Part shown: positions 1 through 12,857 of the stretch, piece by piece
Position numbering within the stretch: the first letter of the stretch is position 1
How the letters are laid out: each line of letters opens with the position of its first letter
Assembly: GCA_019787685.1 (NCBI GenBank)
Contig: JAHNUO010000010.1
Coordinates: forward strand, 558,001 to 622,000
Length of the DNA stretch: 64,000 nt
Origin: Chiua virens
Taxonomy: Eukaryota; Basidiomycota; Agaricomycetes; Boletales; Boletaceae
Direction of reading: 5' to 3'
Notes under the pieces: model-generated
What the model was told of the DNA's origin: nothing
What the model saw: the letters and a program-made list of their open reading frames with translations, nothing else
Database searches by the model: none
Position numbers and translations under genes: made by a program

Positions 1-441
1 GCACCACTATATTCGTGACTGCTGAGGAAGCTGGCTGTCGTTCTGGAGGACATCGACGATTGGCTCGACCACATTATCCCGCAGCTCGCGCAACATGCTC
101 TTCAGTCAAAATTCTCTGTTGTCTCCGTATGAGTGAGGATCTTGGATGAGTTCTGAGAAACGGAAACACAATCAGACGTCTTCAAATGGACAATTTTCCG
201 GGGGTACTAGTACGTGGATGTGTGAATGATCGAAAAGAACGATTATAGCATCGCAGCTATACTTGCTTGTGTTGATGATTATGATGGGTTCATATTCAGC
301 GGCCTGTTTGAGATCATCGAAGAGCAAAGGTAGGAGGAATCGTGAGAATCCGTCCTGAAGACGAATCTCGTCCACCGCGGACTGCCGCTTCTCCTGAACG
401 CAGCCAGTATCGTTCGGCCCGGGTCGCACTCTCTTGAACAT
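1..441 (-). pseudogene. CHAT-domain protein, 3' fragment running off the window
   Basis: This is a piece of a basidiomycete CHAT (caspase-like, TPR-associated) protein. The open stretch 441-172 carries the linker typical of the family: a PLLFDDLKQAAEYEPIIIIN segment followed by the strand that contains SKYSCDAIIVL. After an intron-like gap the reading continues at about 90-1 as LRELRDNVVEPIVDVLQ and then QQSRI-stop-WC. Family members read RIWWC here, so the TAG at 7-9 replaces an expected tryptophan codon. The rest of the CHAT domain, with its His-Cys pair, lies outside the window. No TPR part is visible upstream (to the right). Family CHAT proteins are protease-like and are often found near TPR and C2 proteins, as at 14.5-17.5 kb here. 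Probably a relic; a sequencing error at one base is the alternative. Confidence 0.55.
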
Positions 442-1846
442 GTTGCTTGAGGCTTGACTCAGTCGTGTGAATTTGGTTTTGCTAGGATATTGAGTGATGT
501 TTGATAGGCTTCGGGCTACGGAAAAAGAAATACATCAAATAAAGGATTAGCGGAATATATATATGAAAAACTACAGGGCATAAGTACAGAGCACGATCGG
601 ATAAGAGACAGTAGGGTGAGAAAGCGGAGAGCGATGGGTGACGGTGTACAATGATAGGACGCGCAGAAGATGCGACACGAAGTTGAGGACCAGTGGCAGA
701 AGGCAGTGGGATGGGCAGCTGGGAAGAAGCCGAATGGAGAACAAGGCAATGATGCTAGATCAATGAGAACTGACGTAGGATATGGGTCAGCGAAGCGGGC
801 TGAAAGGAAGCGGTGCAAAAACAGAGTTTGCGAGGTGACGGAGATGATGCAGAAGGGGAGAGAGAAGTGCAGGCGGGCAGCGAGAGCACAATGAGCGATT
901 GGGACTGTAGGGTCGATCCAAGGCAAGGACACTAGAGTTAAAAGACACAGTTAGAATCCAAAAAAATGAATCGATCGAGTGTGTAGTATGTACTCACGAC
1001 TCCTTGTATGTCGAACCAATATACGGGTGAACGGTCTATAGTATACTCAGACGGAGTAGTTGGGCGATAAGGACGTTGATGAAATCACGGGGAGGACATT
1101 GGAAGACATAATATACAGGGCTCGAGTCGCTGGGAGGTGCCAGTGACTGAGCGCTGAGCTTCAAATTGTATGCAATGATTTTACTTACCACTCCGTGTAT
1201 CTGATGCACCGGTTCCTTCATTCTATCTCCACTATCGTCTCTTGTTCCAATTACATCTTCGCCGATCTCAGAGCATCCACTGAGTCCAGAAATTAATCAC
1301 TACTAGTGGCTGTCAACATGGCAGGCTTCTACGTGTCAGGGTGACCTTCATTGATTCATGGTCGTGTTCACGTCGCGTCCAACCTGGAGACTCTTGGTTC
1401 TTCGGTCCTTGGGTTGACACCGTCGCCGGAGGTGCTGATTTGGCACCAAATATATCATCCAGTAACTTGAGGACCCTCAACATTCCAAGGCTCAAAACGA
1501 GTAACACGAAGCGTTTCGATGAAAGAACAAAGGGTAAAAAGTGATCATGCAGAGATTGAAGACACCATGGTCACAGGCCACACGTCAGCAGGTAAGAGGT
1601 GCACTCGTGGATTGCCCCCTGGTACTGATAATGTTTGTCAGCATTAGACGTGAATGCCGCCTCTGAGACAGATTCCTTGGCTGAAGTGGGAACTATACCC
1701 CACCTTCAACTACGATCGTTTCTAAGCCTCGCGTACCAACTAGTACCGCAACGTCGAAATCTAGATTTCTATTCACGGCTCGGAGATCCACATTCGTATC
1801 ACAACTACCATCAGACCCTAAGAATTTAAGGCAAACCTCTCTCAAT
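442..1846. other. No convincing gene
   Basis: Open frames of 60-140 codons occur on both strands but none shows a recognisable domain, a consistent exon structure or a coding-like pattern. The first bases up to about 1846 may include the 5' flank of the BRCT gene that follows. Confidence 0.4.
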
Positions 1847-3729
1847 ATGTTTAAGCTGCCAACGATATGTGCTGCTGCTGGCAGTGACTCCATGACATCT
1901 ACATCAACAAGCAATGCAAGCTCATCGAGGATTGACGCTCTCCCGTCACCATCCAAGATCCCTCTTCCGGTGTCCCCGATAAAGCGTCCTTCGACAACAC
2001 AATTTGGGAGCACCAAGTCATTCCTCTTCCTGGGCTCCAATTGTTCTGCGACGGGAACATCTGGCGGGATCTTGGGGCGTTCCTTGAAAACCCTTTCACA
2101 TGCGCTCGACAAACTCGTCGTGCCCCCAGCCAGCCAGCCGAATACAAGCATGGGATTCGTGCGTGCCGACGGAGGAAGCGAAGACAGTACCCCGGAGACG
2201 AGGAAAGGGAAGGGGAAAGCCAAAGACGACATGTCGTTGCCATCGACGTTTGCGTGGCCCACGGCATCGTCGCTCAAACGCACGGCCACCGGCACCTTTG
2301 GTACCCTCCGTTCGGGTTTCCCAACTCCGCTACCATCCGTGTCCATATCCTCCACCGTGCCCAACAATTTTTTGACAGGACTCCCTGCCACAAGCGGTAG
2401 ATTCGTCTTCTTACTCGCCCGATTGTCCGTCTTGCCAAAATACCAACCGTCCCTCTCCCGCCAAACACCCCAATCATTCCCGCCCGACCCGGCACCCTCG
2501 TCGTCGCTGTCGAGCCGACCTGCGCTACCGTGGCGATGAAGACGTGTTCATGTCGCAAAGTGCGACGGCGAGCAATATCCAGGACATGGAGATGCATGAC
2601 GTGCCCGTTGGAGCGGTGGCCATTGCTCATAAACCATCAGCACTAGCGGCGTTGATTTGGCGATGTCGTTGATCTCGGCAGATGCCAATGGGAAACAGCG
2701 CGCGCCGCCTTCCGCGCTTAACCTGGCATCATCGGCGCTCTATGCGCTGTCACAGAGTTTGTCGTCCTTACCGCAGACGCCTACCCCACCCAAACAGAAG
2801 GTGCTCGGCACACGGACTGGGTTGCGAAGTTCGACCGCAGCTGCAGGCAAGGACAGTCCGACGCAGGATGGTTCTGGTAGCGTGGGTCCCGGTGGGCACG
2901 ATGGCATCCATGGGAGTGGTGGTCCTGGTCCTAGTGGGACGATCAGTGGTTCCGGTGGCGTCAAGAAATCCTCGCTGAAAATCTTGAAGCGATGCGCCAT
3001 CTTTGTGGATGTTCGGACGGACGATGCAGGGAGTTTGTTTGTTGACATGTTGAAGGGCCTCGGTGCAAAGGTGAGGAGTGTCTGATGCTTCTGCAATGAG
3101 CGTGATTTCATCTGAAAACTAGATTATGGGTCGTCTCGGACGAAGTTGCATGCATATCGTTTACAAGAACGGACATCCAAATACATTGATACGGTATCGG
3201 TGCGTTCATTACACCACGTTCTATTCATCGGTGGACAAGCTAAATCGTTTCCCATTGGCGACGTAGTTTACTAGATGGCCCTAAACCTGCCGTCGTCGGT
3301 ATCGCATGGGTCGTCGAGTGTGTCGAGAAACGTAGGCTGGACGAGGAAAAGTTCAAGGTCAACGTGGACATGATCAACGTCGCTGGTGGTAGCCACAAGG
3401 TACGTCCCTCACCTTTCTACTCGTCCATGTACTCACACGCTCTTCCTTGAAGCGCCGCCGGTCCATGGTGCCCAAACATTTGATCCCCGCATCCCCCGGT
3501 CCCGACTACGAGATACCGACACACATGTCGTCCGAGGTGGACGACGACGACGAGGCAGACATGGACGGCTCGCCTTGTAAGTGGATTGTCTTGCGTGTCG
3601 GATGCAATTTTGGTCTCACGACATGTTATTGCTCAGGATCCCGACCTGACTATTTGATCGAGAGGGGACGATCTGTTGCCGCTCGAGCGTGCGTGTTGCT
3701 GGGGGGACAGACGCGGCTCGTTCCTTGAT
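1847..3729 (+). CDS. Microcephalin-like BRCT-domain protein, copy A
   Basis: The N-terminal half (1847-2539) is low-complexity and serine/proline rich, with a SPSKIPLPVSPIKRP motif typical of fungal BRCT proteins. The frame breaks at the TGA at 2537-2539 and resumes one base away as DEDVFMSQSA; a second frame change follows near 2650. From 2657 the protein enters the domain LKILKRCAIFVDVRTDDAGS. Introns at about 3071-3121, 3203-3268, 3401-3449 and 3578-3637 can be spliced to give a complete BRCT fold: GLGAK, HIVYKNGHPNTLIRYRLL, VVGIAWVVECVEK, then KRRRSMVPKHL. The last motif matches the end of the microcephalin (MCPH1) first BRCT domain. Such domains bind phosphopeptides in DNA-damage and cell-cycle signalling. 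A diverged duplicate lies at 12.86-14.0 kb. Copy A keeps an intact BRCT part, so it may be functional if the upstream frame changes are introns or assembly errors. Confidence 0.6.
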
Positions 3730-4262
3730 GTTTAAGATTCAGAACGGCAATGTTACGAGGAGGTAGATGGACGCTGTTGCTCGTACGTCGTATTTACACA
3801 CAAGTCTCTTTTTCTCGCGTGCTTGGTCGAAGACGTTGATGTTCTTCATTGCATTATGCTTGACTTTCTTTCTTTCTTTTGACTCGAGGAAATATAGGCC
3901 AGAAGGTTTACCCGGGCCACTGTCTGCTTTTATGACAACAATCGTTGGCAAAATGTGCTACTGAGTGACTTAGAGGGTTTCGAAACGAGCGCCAGATATA
4001 AAAATGAGGATAGCCTAGTATATATGTAACACGGGTGATTGACGTAACTTCACCGCTCTTCCTACTTTGGATCCGACGGATGGATCCGATCTCGCCAGGC
4101 TCTCGCCGCCTCTCCATAGCGTTACTACTAACCCAGAATCACAACCCTACTACCCCCTTCGGATTCGAATTCTACTAGGAATTCTACTCCACTTCAAGAT
4201 TCCATATCCACTTGCTAGATATTGTCGTGTCATCCAGTCCCCTCGGACTCACCAAACGCAAC
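3730..4262. other. 3' flank of the BRCT copy and spacer before DUF3684 gene
   Basis: No gene is seen. The first part (about 3735-3930, starting at the ATTCAGAACGGCAATGTTAC stretch) resembles 14036-14220 downstream of BRCT copy B, so the duplication extends past the coding region. Open frames on both strands here are short and unconvincing. Confidence 0.5.
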
Positions 4263-7200
4263 ATGCCAGTAAGTCCGTCCGGCTTTTACCAATCCTGATC
4301 TACCATATGAAATCTGACATTATGCCAACGATTAGGATCAGTGGAAACCTGGTACCGTTGAGGCTGCAGTCGATCAGCGTGCATTAGTGAACAAGGTGCT
4401 TGCTCGTTATGCTGGCCAATTTGACTGTAGGGTCATATCTTCCCTTGTATCCTTTCATCTGTAATCATCCATCTCGGCAGTATTCAGAGAACTCCTTCAA
4501 AACTCCGATGACGCCAATTCTTCGACTGTAGAGATTCATTTCGAGACGTCCACATATCGGGACTGCGGGGAAGAAAATCAAGACGTTTTGACTGTCTTGA
4601 AATCCGAGTCGGTTGGTATTTGTGCCCAGCTCAATGTTCGTGCTTTGTACTGATATGCTGTCTTAAAAGGTTTCCCACTGGACGATTAAAAATAATGGGG
4701 ATAAGTTCAGTGACAACGACTGGGAGCGACTTAGAACAATCGGTGGGATGATTCAATGTCATTCTGGGCTCTTCTAATGTTAAGCGTTCCTCATCAGCAT
4801 CAGGCAACCCTGATCCACAAAAAATTGGCGCATTTGGTGTCGGTTCGTCAGGAAGGTTTCTCACGCATACAATACCTGAACCGTTTGGCAGGCTTCTATG
4901 TCGTATTTTCCAAGACAGAGAGTCCGATTGTATCTTCTGGAGGTACGAAATTCAGTTATCCTCGGCGGCCTTCGCACATAACGCGCCTTACAGGGCGAGC
5001 AATGAAGTTTCATTGGGGTACTAGTCAGGCACGAATATCGTTGATATCTTACCCGAGGTTGCTTTCTTAATATGGCTTCAGCTATTACTAGCAGACTGTT
5101 CCGTCGTCACGGATGATTCATGGACAGTGTTCGATCTACCCCTCCGGGAACCTGCCCGTGTGCCACCGCTACTGGAACTTATGCGATTTCTTGCGACTTC
5201 AATCACTTTCATGGTCAATTTACGGGTCGTGCGGGTATCTTACAATAGGCACGTCATGGGTTGCATCGAGAAGTCAACCTCTGTGGTCCAAAAGATTCCT
5301 GCAGTTCCGCAAATCAACGAGGACTTCATGACTATTCAGGAAATCCAACAGTACTGTGTGTATTGTTTACGTTCATATCGTGTGCAGGGGTGATTGTCTC
5401 ACTTCGAACTAATTAGCGATCACGATCCAAGCTAAAATCAAGGCTATAGTATACACCACTATTGGTTCCCGGGACACGCAAGCAATGACCGCCCTTGAAT
5501 CCTGTGATCAGCAGATACTCAGAGATTATATGCAAGAATACAAGTCAACAGTAGATTTAATGGTATTTACTGCAGATGTGAACGCAGCCGTACCCACAGG
5601 GGTTTCGAAGAGTTGTACAGGTCCACGAAGAAGCATCCTCCCACAGATTTTCAGTATAGCTTGGTATTTGTAGGTCTTCTTGAGGTTCCCGGATCTCAGG
5701 AGGCTTACGCATCCTTTGTATTGAGGCTGCCGCCGACAAGTACGAGCGGGTAGACCCTAGTGAAATCTGCCCCCACAAAGACAAGTCAATATTTCAAGGG
5801 TTTTGTGCCAGCCAGGAGAGGTAAGTCTATTCGAAAGAAAAGGCCGCAATCTGACACCATGGATTCTCTAGACAGTCGTTAATCTTCATTGTCAGTCTTT
5901 GCCTTTGTCAGGGTATCTTTGCTTACCGCTTTGTTAGGGCCATGCCACGGCACAGAGCACGGGACTTGGGGGTCACATAATGTCGCGCTTCATACCTACC
6001 GTTGAGCGTGAGCTGATAGATTTGGGGTAAGCTACTTCGTTTTTGAGTTATCCTCGAGCTGAGTTTGCGCCCTGTCAGGGATGGTGCCGCTTCAAGTGAG
6101 TGGTCCAGAACATCTGATATGAATGATGCCATAGTATTCATTCTAGAGTGGAATCGCGAATTACTTCACGTTGGGGGCTTGTTATGTCGCGCTATATACG
6201 AGTGGGAGCTTTCTGACATCCAACAATCATGGTCCCGGGATGGTACGCAAGGCACGGTCCATACCTCGGCACCACTACAAGATGAGTTAGACCAGCGCTT
6301 TTTGCGTATTCTTCATTTCTTCACATGTCGGCCTTCCACGCCCTCCGGGGAGGTATCTTATCTCTTGAGGGTCTCGTTCTGCCAAGGTTCCTCCGAGCCT
6401 CTACCAATGCTTTCGTCCCTGTGGTGTTTACCCTTCCTCCCATATCAAAGCGCATGACCGAGATCTTGCAACTTTCGTAAAACACATTCCAATGCTGTCA
6501 GAATCTGCCACTGTTACTGGTGCGCACATCATTGAGACACTCCCCGACCAGCATAGGGTTCGCAAGATTACCCTTATGGAAGTATTCAAATACCTTCGAG
6601 AACATAATCTCACTTCTCAGGAGATGGCTTCATGTATAAGGTGGTGGATGGGGCTGGATGTCGGCGACCAAGCTTCTAGTAAAGATATTTTGATGGATTC
6701 CGCTTCTTTCAAGTGTATAAACGGGAGCGAGCTTCGGTTATCCTCCATACGGTACTTCATTGATCCGCAGGGACCCTGGGCCCGCATCACACTAGATGGA
6801 CCACTTCCCGAGACCCTCCTCCCCTGCGATATCAGCCAAGATTTCACTCGCACTATGCTTGAGAAACTCGGCTGGAAAGAATTTACGATCATCCCCTGGC
6901 TAGAACACCTTTTAGATCCATCCACCATGTCCGCAAATCCGGACCACGATTTTACAAAGTCAAGGGATTGGGCGGAGCGTGTCCTGGACATCAGTGCAGG
7001 ATTGTGGGCTTCTTCGTCGGACAAGATGCGTCATAACGTAAAGGCCATGCTCCAAACAGAGCACTGTATCCCAACCGCTGAATCCTTGTCTCCACCGGGT
7101 AGAACATACCTCCCTGATGCAAACCACCATCTGGTCGGCGACTTTTACCTACCCGTCGTCCAATTCAACAAGGTACCAATCGACACAAGGACGAGAAACT

Positions 7201-10200
7201 TTCTCTCGTTTATCGGGGTTCAGACACATACACCACTAAAGTTAGTTTGGGAAAGGTAATGTGACATGCTAGCATTCCTTGTGCTTGTTCATAATGCTGT
7301 GTGGATACTCAGACAGGTTGACCAAGGAAAATGGAGTGTATGCGACTTCATCCATTATGTTGTCCAAAGGCCCCCCACACCGTCTGATCTCCACGAGTTG
7401 AAGGAAAGCGTGATATTTCCAAATGAGGGGACCGAGAAAAAGTCCACGCCATGCCGTTACCGTGCAGACGGGCTGTACCCACCACTTGATGAATTCCGAG
7501 GCCTCAAGTTACGAGTGGTCGATTGGGGTCAACCGCAATGGAGGGATGAGTCAGACGAAGGTGAGAACACCGTTTACCCGTCGTAGACTCGGAACCTGCT
7601 CACTCTCTTCCCTTATAGCTAAAGTCATGTATGATCTGGGTTTGCGTCACCATCCAGCACTTCAGACGATCATAGAACTTTGTTCGTCACAAAGTGAAGC
7701 AGGGGGACGGCGTTCGAGTATCTCTGTGCAAACCTCGGCTCTCAATACTCGGATTTCGGGCCAAACGACTTCCGAGAACAAGCATTCATACCCGGGGAGA
7801 TTGAGGGTGAAGACAAGACTTCTTTGAGAAGGCCGGGAGAGGTGCGATAAAGCTTCTTCGTCGTGTAGTAATCCAGCTAACACATATTCTAGTTGTTCTT
7901 GGATAGTGAATGGAAGGACCTTGGCTTTGCTGTAGTGCCAGATCGCTATCGTGATATACCTCTCAGTCGCTTTGGTGTGCAAAAGGATCCACCTTCATCA
8001 ATGCTGATCCGCTCGTTGCCGCCCAAAAGAGAAATCGCTCTTAAATGGTTACAGGTGTTATCTAAGCATGTCTCCAGTCCGTAACCGCCCTATTTTCATT
8101 TCATTTCTCTGAACCATTCGTATCTCAGGTTTTACTCAGACAGAGCTCAAGGAACTCTCCGAGTTAAAGATCGTGCCAACTGGTCTTTCAGGGAGGCAGG
8201 AATTGCGACCTCCAAAGAAATGCTATCTTGGAAAACCTTCGAAGTTCTACTCATCAATATTTAACTTTGTGGATTTTGACCCTGATGTGATTCACTTTCT
8301 GCGAACTTGCGGATCAAAGGATGGTCCATCTATAACAGACATCGCCGATGCCCTGATTGCTGATCCACAACGATTTTATGATCTCGCGGGAAAAGACCGG
8401 TATGGTCAAATCATCCATCGTAACATTGTACCTTTGCTCATTTGTCACACATGAAGCTTTTTAGCGGAATTGCGCCAGCTTGCCCACAACAACCACTTAT
8501 CTCCCGCCACTATGTACGACCTGTGTTCCAAACCCACACTACTTGGAGAGAAACGCGAGAGGGCCGACAGCCAAGGACAGTGGAAATATCATCATGAGCT
8601 GCAGAAACCGGAAGACATCGTCATCGCAGATGATGATAATTACTATCAACTGTTCGCTGATTGCATGTTTGTGGCACCACGGGATGACGAACTGCTCCAG
8701 GGTGTGTTTTTAAGTTGGTGCTCGGTTCTGATTTAGCTGACGGAGCCAACAAGGCTTCTATAAATCTTTCGGATGTGAACGATTGAATAAATTGGTACAT
8801 CCGCAAAGAAGGCGCGAAGATCTCGAGGAGACATCGGACCCGGAAACGTGGACCCAGATGGAAGTCCGAGACTTGATCCAGCAGAGACTCCCATTGTTCC
8901 TTCAGAAGTGCACTCACGCAAGGCCAGATATCGATTGGTTGCCCGATTTCAAAGTCAGGGTGTGGAAAACTCTCTCGGCCCAAGAAGTCTTTCGCCTTAG
9001 GAAACGTGACCCTATCATTCGACAGCAGGATGTATGGGCCATCATGCCAGTGGAGTATGGTGAATCTGGGCAGGTCGAATTATGGTTGTCTGCCAGTGCA
9101 CCAAAAGATATGTATCAGTAAGTCTTAGACCTCCTTACGGCAACTTTTCTTCTCTTATCTGACGGGGTCCAAGGTTGGCGACGTGTCTCTGTCGGAGGCT
9201 GTTCGAGACAGCGAAAGATAAGGATACCTTTTTCCTCGAAAGCATCCTTTCTGCGGACCCGGAGGTGTTAGAAGGGCGAGGTTTCATTGGTCAGTTCATC
9301 CGCCCAAACAAAGTCCACCTTCATATTGATAATTTGCCACCAGTTCAACCCACTGACACTGCCCACCAAGTTAACGAGGGCAAAAAGGGTCATCCTGCCT
9401 CGAAAGTGACCCCGTCTCTGGCCAGAGTTGCGACACAGACTAGCCCCGACCGAATTACGACCTGTATCAACCCAGCCGAAGGTGGTGGAGCTGTGACAGA
9501 AATCCTAACACGTTCCCTCCACGCCTTTGGAGACACCGTGTCAGGAGTGTTACGTGAAGGAGTGATGCCCTGGAAAACGAAGTGAGTTCCACACACGAGG
9601 CAAGCCTTTGTCATTCATTTTCTACCAGGAATTCAACTCAGCTGATCACTCGGGATGATATTCGTGGGTTACAAATCTGATCATTTGACATTTGCTAATG
9701 TATCGCAGGAAACAAGATAACGGCAGCGATCGCAGCATGTCATGCCAGAAACGAGAAGTCGCTCGACGGCAGCCCTGCAACGACTCAGTTCCATAACAAT
9801 TATTGCGAAGTTGAACGACCAGGAGAAGTTCTGAAGTTCTCTAGTAAGCCTGGTGATTTCCGCCGTACTTGTTCTTGTTATTCATGGGGTCTCTAGGACG
9901 AGTGGCAGGCATAGAGATCCATTTGCCCCAAGGTAATCACATCGTGAGCGCAGTTAGCAATACTTATCAAACAACCGAATAGGTGGATATCGCATGGATT
10001 TGGCCAGGCACGAGTCCCTGGGTCGTTTCATACAAATTATCACTCCCATTGCTCGAGTGTACGGACTTTCCAACGAGTCACTGCGAATTTTCAGTGACAA
10101 TACTCCTGGACGCATTGCGTTCAATCGAGAGAAGCGACTATATGTTAACCTGCTACATTTCGAGACGTGGCGTAAGTGGACCCAACCTATGTACTCGAAC

Positions 10201-10473
10201 CTTCCTAACATGAACCACCGTCCGACAGATGATCACGCTGTCGCAAACGGCGACCGTCAGCAATGTCAAGTTTCATGGTCCGTTTGTCCAGCTCTGGACA
10301 CGATTCTGTGATTTCCCGCTGACGAATGAGGTTTTGACACTAGGTTTTTGACACTCGCACACGAGATTGCCCATAACATCAATCGATTCCACAATGCGGA
10401 ACACGAATTCTGGTTCTCAGAGATCTGCGAAGCATACTTTATCAGTTTTGCACGGGATGTACTGTCCAAATGA
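4263..10473 (+). CDS. DUF3684 protein: sacsin-like GHKL ATPase, many exons
   Basis: The start is ATG-CCA followed by an intron (4269 to about 4334), then DQWKPGTVEAAVDQRALVNK. The ATP-binding fold appears across several small exons: FRELLQNSDDANSSTVEIHF (N box), WTIKNNGDKFSDNDWERL (G1 box), NPDPQKIGAFGVG (G2 box), then FYVVFSKTESPIVSSG. Introns of about 45-70 nt with good GT..AG ends join these parts. Later exons match the long DUF3684 body: GHATAQSTGLGGH at 5938, NRELLHVGGLLCRAIYEWEL at 6150, a 255-codon exon at 6492-7259, and DFIHYVVQ, LFLDSEWKDLGFAVVPDRY, DDDNYYQLFADCMFVAPRDD and HLPQGGYRMDLARHESLGRF further on. The C-terminus is TLAHEIAHNINRFHNAEHEF and the stop is TGA at 10471. Frame changes of one base are needed near 5600, 6420 and 7700. 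The ATPase fold suggests a chaperone-like role, but the true function of the fungal family is not known to me. Confidence 0.8.
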
Positions 10474-11060
10474 CCCTCGAGGTCTTGGATGCCGAAGCTT
10501 AGGAATTGTATGGATATTGCGTCGACAGAGTTCGGCTTGTTCAATCTAAGTGACTTCCAAGCAACTCTAAAGTCGTCGACTGACACCAGTCGTAATCAAT
10601 CGTGAAAGTTCCTTGAGTTATATCGTGACTGCTTCCACTCTTGAAGGTGATTGCGTTCAAATTGGTCCAAATTGTATGTATGTACATCGGCAAACTCCCA
10701 AGTCGCCGACTGTTAATGCGGCAAGGGTGGAACGACTTGGCAAGTTACAGTAGCCTAATGGCGAAATTGAACCAAGTCGTGTGGGAAACCTGTTCGAAGT
10801 GGTAAGCTTATAGGCCTTAGGATTGAATCTGGCTTATCTAGGACTCCAGGCCTAGGGCTTCGGTCTCAATCAGTCCTTCAACGAAAGAGTGTCCGAACTT
10901 GTTACCGACAAAATAACTCGGAGATCGTACGAATGTGTCTTTGTGGGGACTTTTCTTCGGTGAGATGCTCTTGGTTAAGTAAACATTCAATAAGCCTGTA
11001 GGATAATACAAGAGACGTCTCATTCGACGTTCGAGCGAGCGAATCATGTAGACTCGGAGC
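10474..11060. other. No convincing gene
   Basis: The stretch between the DUF3684 stop and the TEX1-like gene shows no recognisable domain. A 107-codon minus-strand frame at 10838-11161 includes the end of the WD40 gene (ISLFG) and then continues without recognisable content. Confidence 0.4.
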
Positions 11061-12375
11061 CCAAGTACGCTACCAGATCGCGACCACACGAATTCATATG
11101 CCTCCCCAAACAAACTAATGACAGCGGGGAGGGCTGCCTTCTCTTTGCTTTGTCTGACCACAATAAGTGAACACGTACTTCGACGGATGCCAGGTGACTG
11201 TCGGTGACGGTGCTAGCGCTGGCACACGGTGAAGGGGGAAAGTCGTCTCTGTTGCGTACTAGATCAAAGTCGCGTGATCAAAATGGCACCAAGGAGCAAG
11301 AGAATGAGAAATATTCTTACAATGTCGATGTATGATGCAGCGCTGACTATCGCCAGGTACTCGCCATCGAACGAAAAACTGAGTGCGTTGATGGCGTCTC
11401 CACGTAAGTAATCGTGGGTGTGAACGTAATGGATACTTTGATAACCTATTCGCAGGATGCTATCGTCCCTGCACAAACCCATTCGTTCCAGTCAAACATG
11501 TTAACTACGGAGTCGTATCCGCCAGAGGCAAGGTACCTGGGAAGAAACGTTCAACCTCTGGTTTCTATAGTAGATGTGACAGGGTTTATTAACTTTCCTC
11601 GGGGATCAAGGGTTGCTGCGACACAACCACCCACATGCTGATTGCTCGTATGATACAGGACGACCCGGCAGAATTGGCGGAGCATCTGCGGGAATTTTGG
11701 GAAAGGAATCAAAGGATCGTTGTTAAAGGGAAAGTGATCAAGCGGATTGGGGAAGTGTAAAGTAGAGTTAGATTCTGCCTCGCCAAGATGTACCTCTCAA
11801 TGGTAATTAATCTTGTGATGACGTGATATAGCTCCCCTTTAAAATGTAGGCTTGATGGCGTAGTTGGTTATCGCACACAGCAAGACTTTCTCGTAGTGCC
11901 AGTGACGGATAGTGATGTTGTGCTTAAAGTGATGCATCAAGACCATCCCACTTCCAACATGGTTGAGCATGGCAGTCGACGCAACAATGGTCTGACGGGC
12001 ATCTCTTGAGCGACAGACTCCAGACGTAGAGATGGCACCCACCCGATCTTTATCCGAAATCTGCCATGCATCTTTGGATGATTTGTTATCTCTTCCATAT
12101 GTTAGGAAGAACAATTGATGTCCAACGGATGTGTACAACAGAGATTTTCCATCTGGAGCATAGTTCGTCTCAAGGTGTATGGAGGACACCCTCAACTGGA
12201 CCTGTTGCACGTGGCGACGTTCTGAAAGTCGTCAGACACTGGCAGAAGCTTCGAGATGGATGGATGCGCCTTACGTCGTGCATCCCACGAGTAATCCCAC
12301 ACCTGAAGAAGATCGAACGGATGCTGAGTTTGAGGTTAACTCTGCCCCACTCCATTTCACAAACCCAACACGACT
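11061..12375 (-). CDS. TEX1/THOC3-like WD40 protein, N-terminus missing
   Basis: Read right to left, the exons give VWDYSWDARRKAHPSISKLL (about 12320-12235), then NYAPDGKSLLYTSVGHQLFF (within 12210-12040), HVGGCVAATLDPRGK (about 11640-11595), an intron, YLASGGYDSVVNMFDWNEWV, GDAINALSFSFDGEYLAIVS, SAASYIDI, and after another intron YATETTFPLHRVPALAPSPT and TWHPSKYVFTYCGQTK. This order matches the fungal THOC3/TEX1 subunit of the THO/TREX complex, which couples transcription to mRNA export in the nucleus. The first WD repeats (about 100 residues) were not found upstream of 12375, and one frame change sits near 11140 before the terminal ISLFG. The copy may be truncated or decaying. The family assignment is firm; exon limits are approximate. 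Confidence 0.6.
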
Positions 12376-12857
12376 CGCTTTAAGTTTCTTGCATCACCAC
12401 TCACTTCTTACACCACTCTCATCTTCGCCAGGCTTGGAGCATCCACCTGAATTGCAGCATTGCCTTGCTGACGTATGTCCTCTGCTCTGTAAAAGTGCAA
12501 ATGCTAAACTTTTGCGTTCAATTAGCGATCTGTTGCTGTACCGCAAGTTATGCACCTAGAAGGCAAACAAAGAAGCTTAGCCACAACAACACACACCCCG
12601 GGTCCGGCCTGGGACTCAAGGCTATTCCCCCGATGCAGTTCGAGCTTCATCTGTTGCCTTACTGGCATCCTCAGGCCTTAAATGAATATATCGTCCAGGA
12701 ACTCAGGTGATGCAGAATATATGTCGACAAATGGCCTCATGGATATCTCGTTAGTGTCTGATTCACGAACCAATTTGAACTCTGTACTAATCTTCCGTCC
12801 CAGCGTTATCGGTCCTATGAAGCCCAAGCAAGGACCCTTTGCAAGGCTCTGGAGATG

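Noticed and set aside
516..932. 138-codon minus-strand frame
   Set aside because: No domain or family resemblance, and an overlapping plus-strand frame is equally good.
11642..11757. Short plus-strand frame beginning IQDDPAELAEHLREF
   Set aside because: It looks coding-like, but it is only about 36 residues, lies in non-coding parts of the minus-strand TEX1-like gene, and matches no family I can name.
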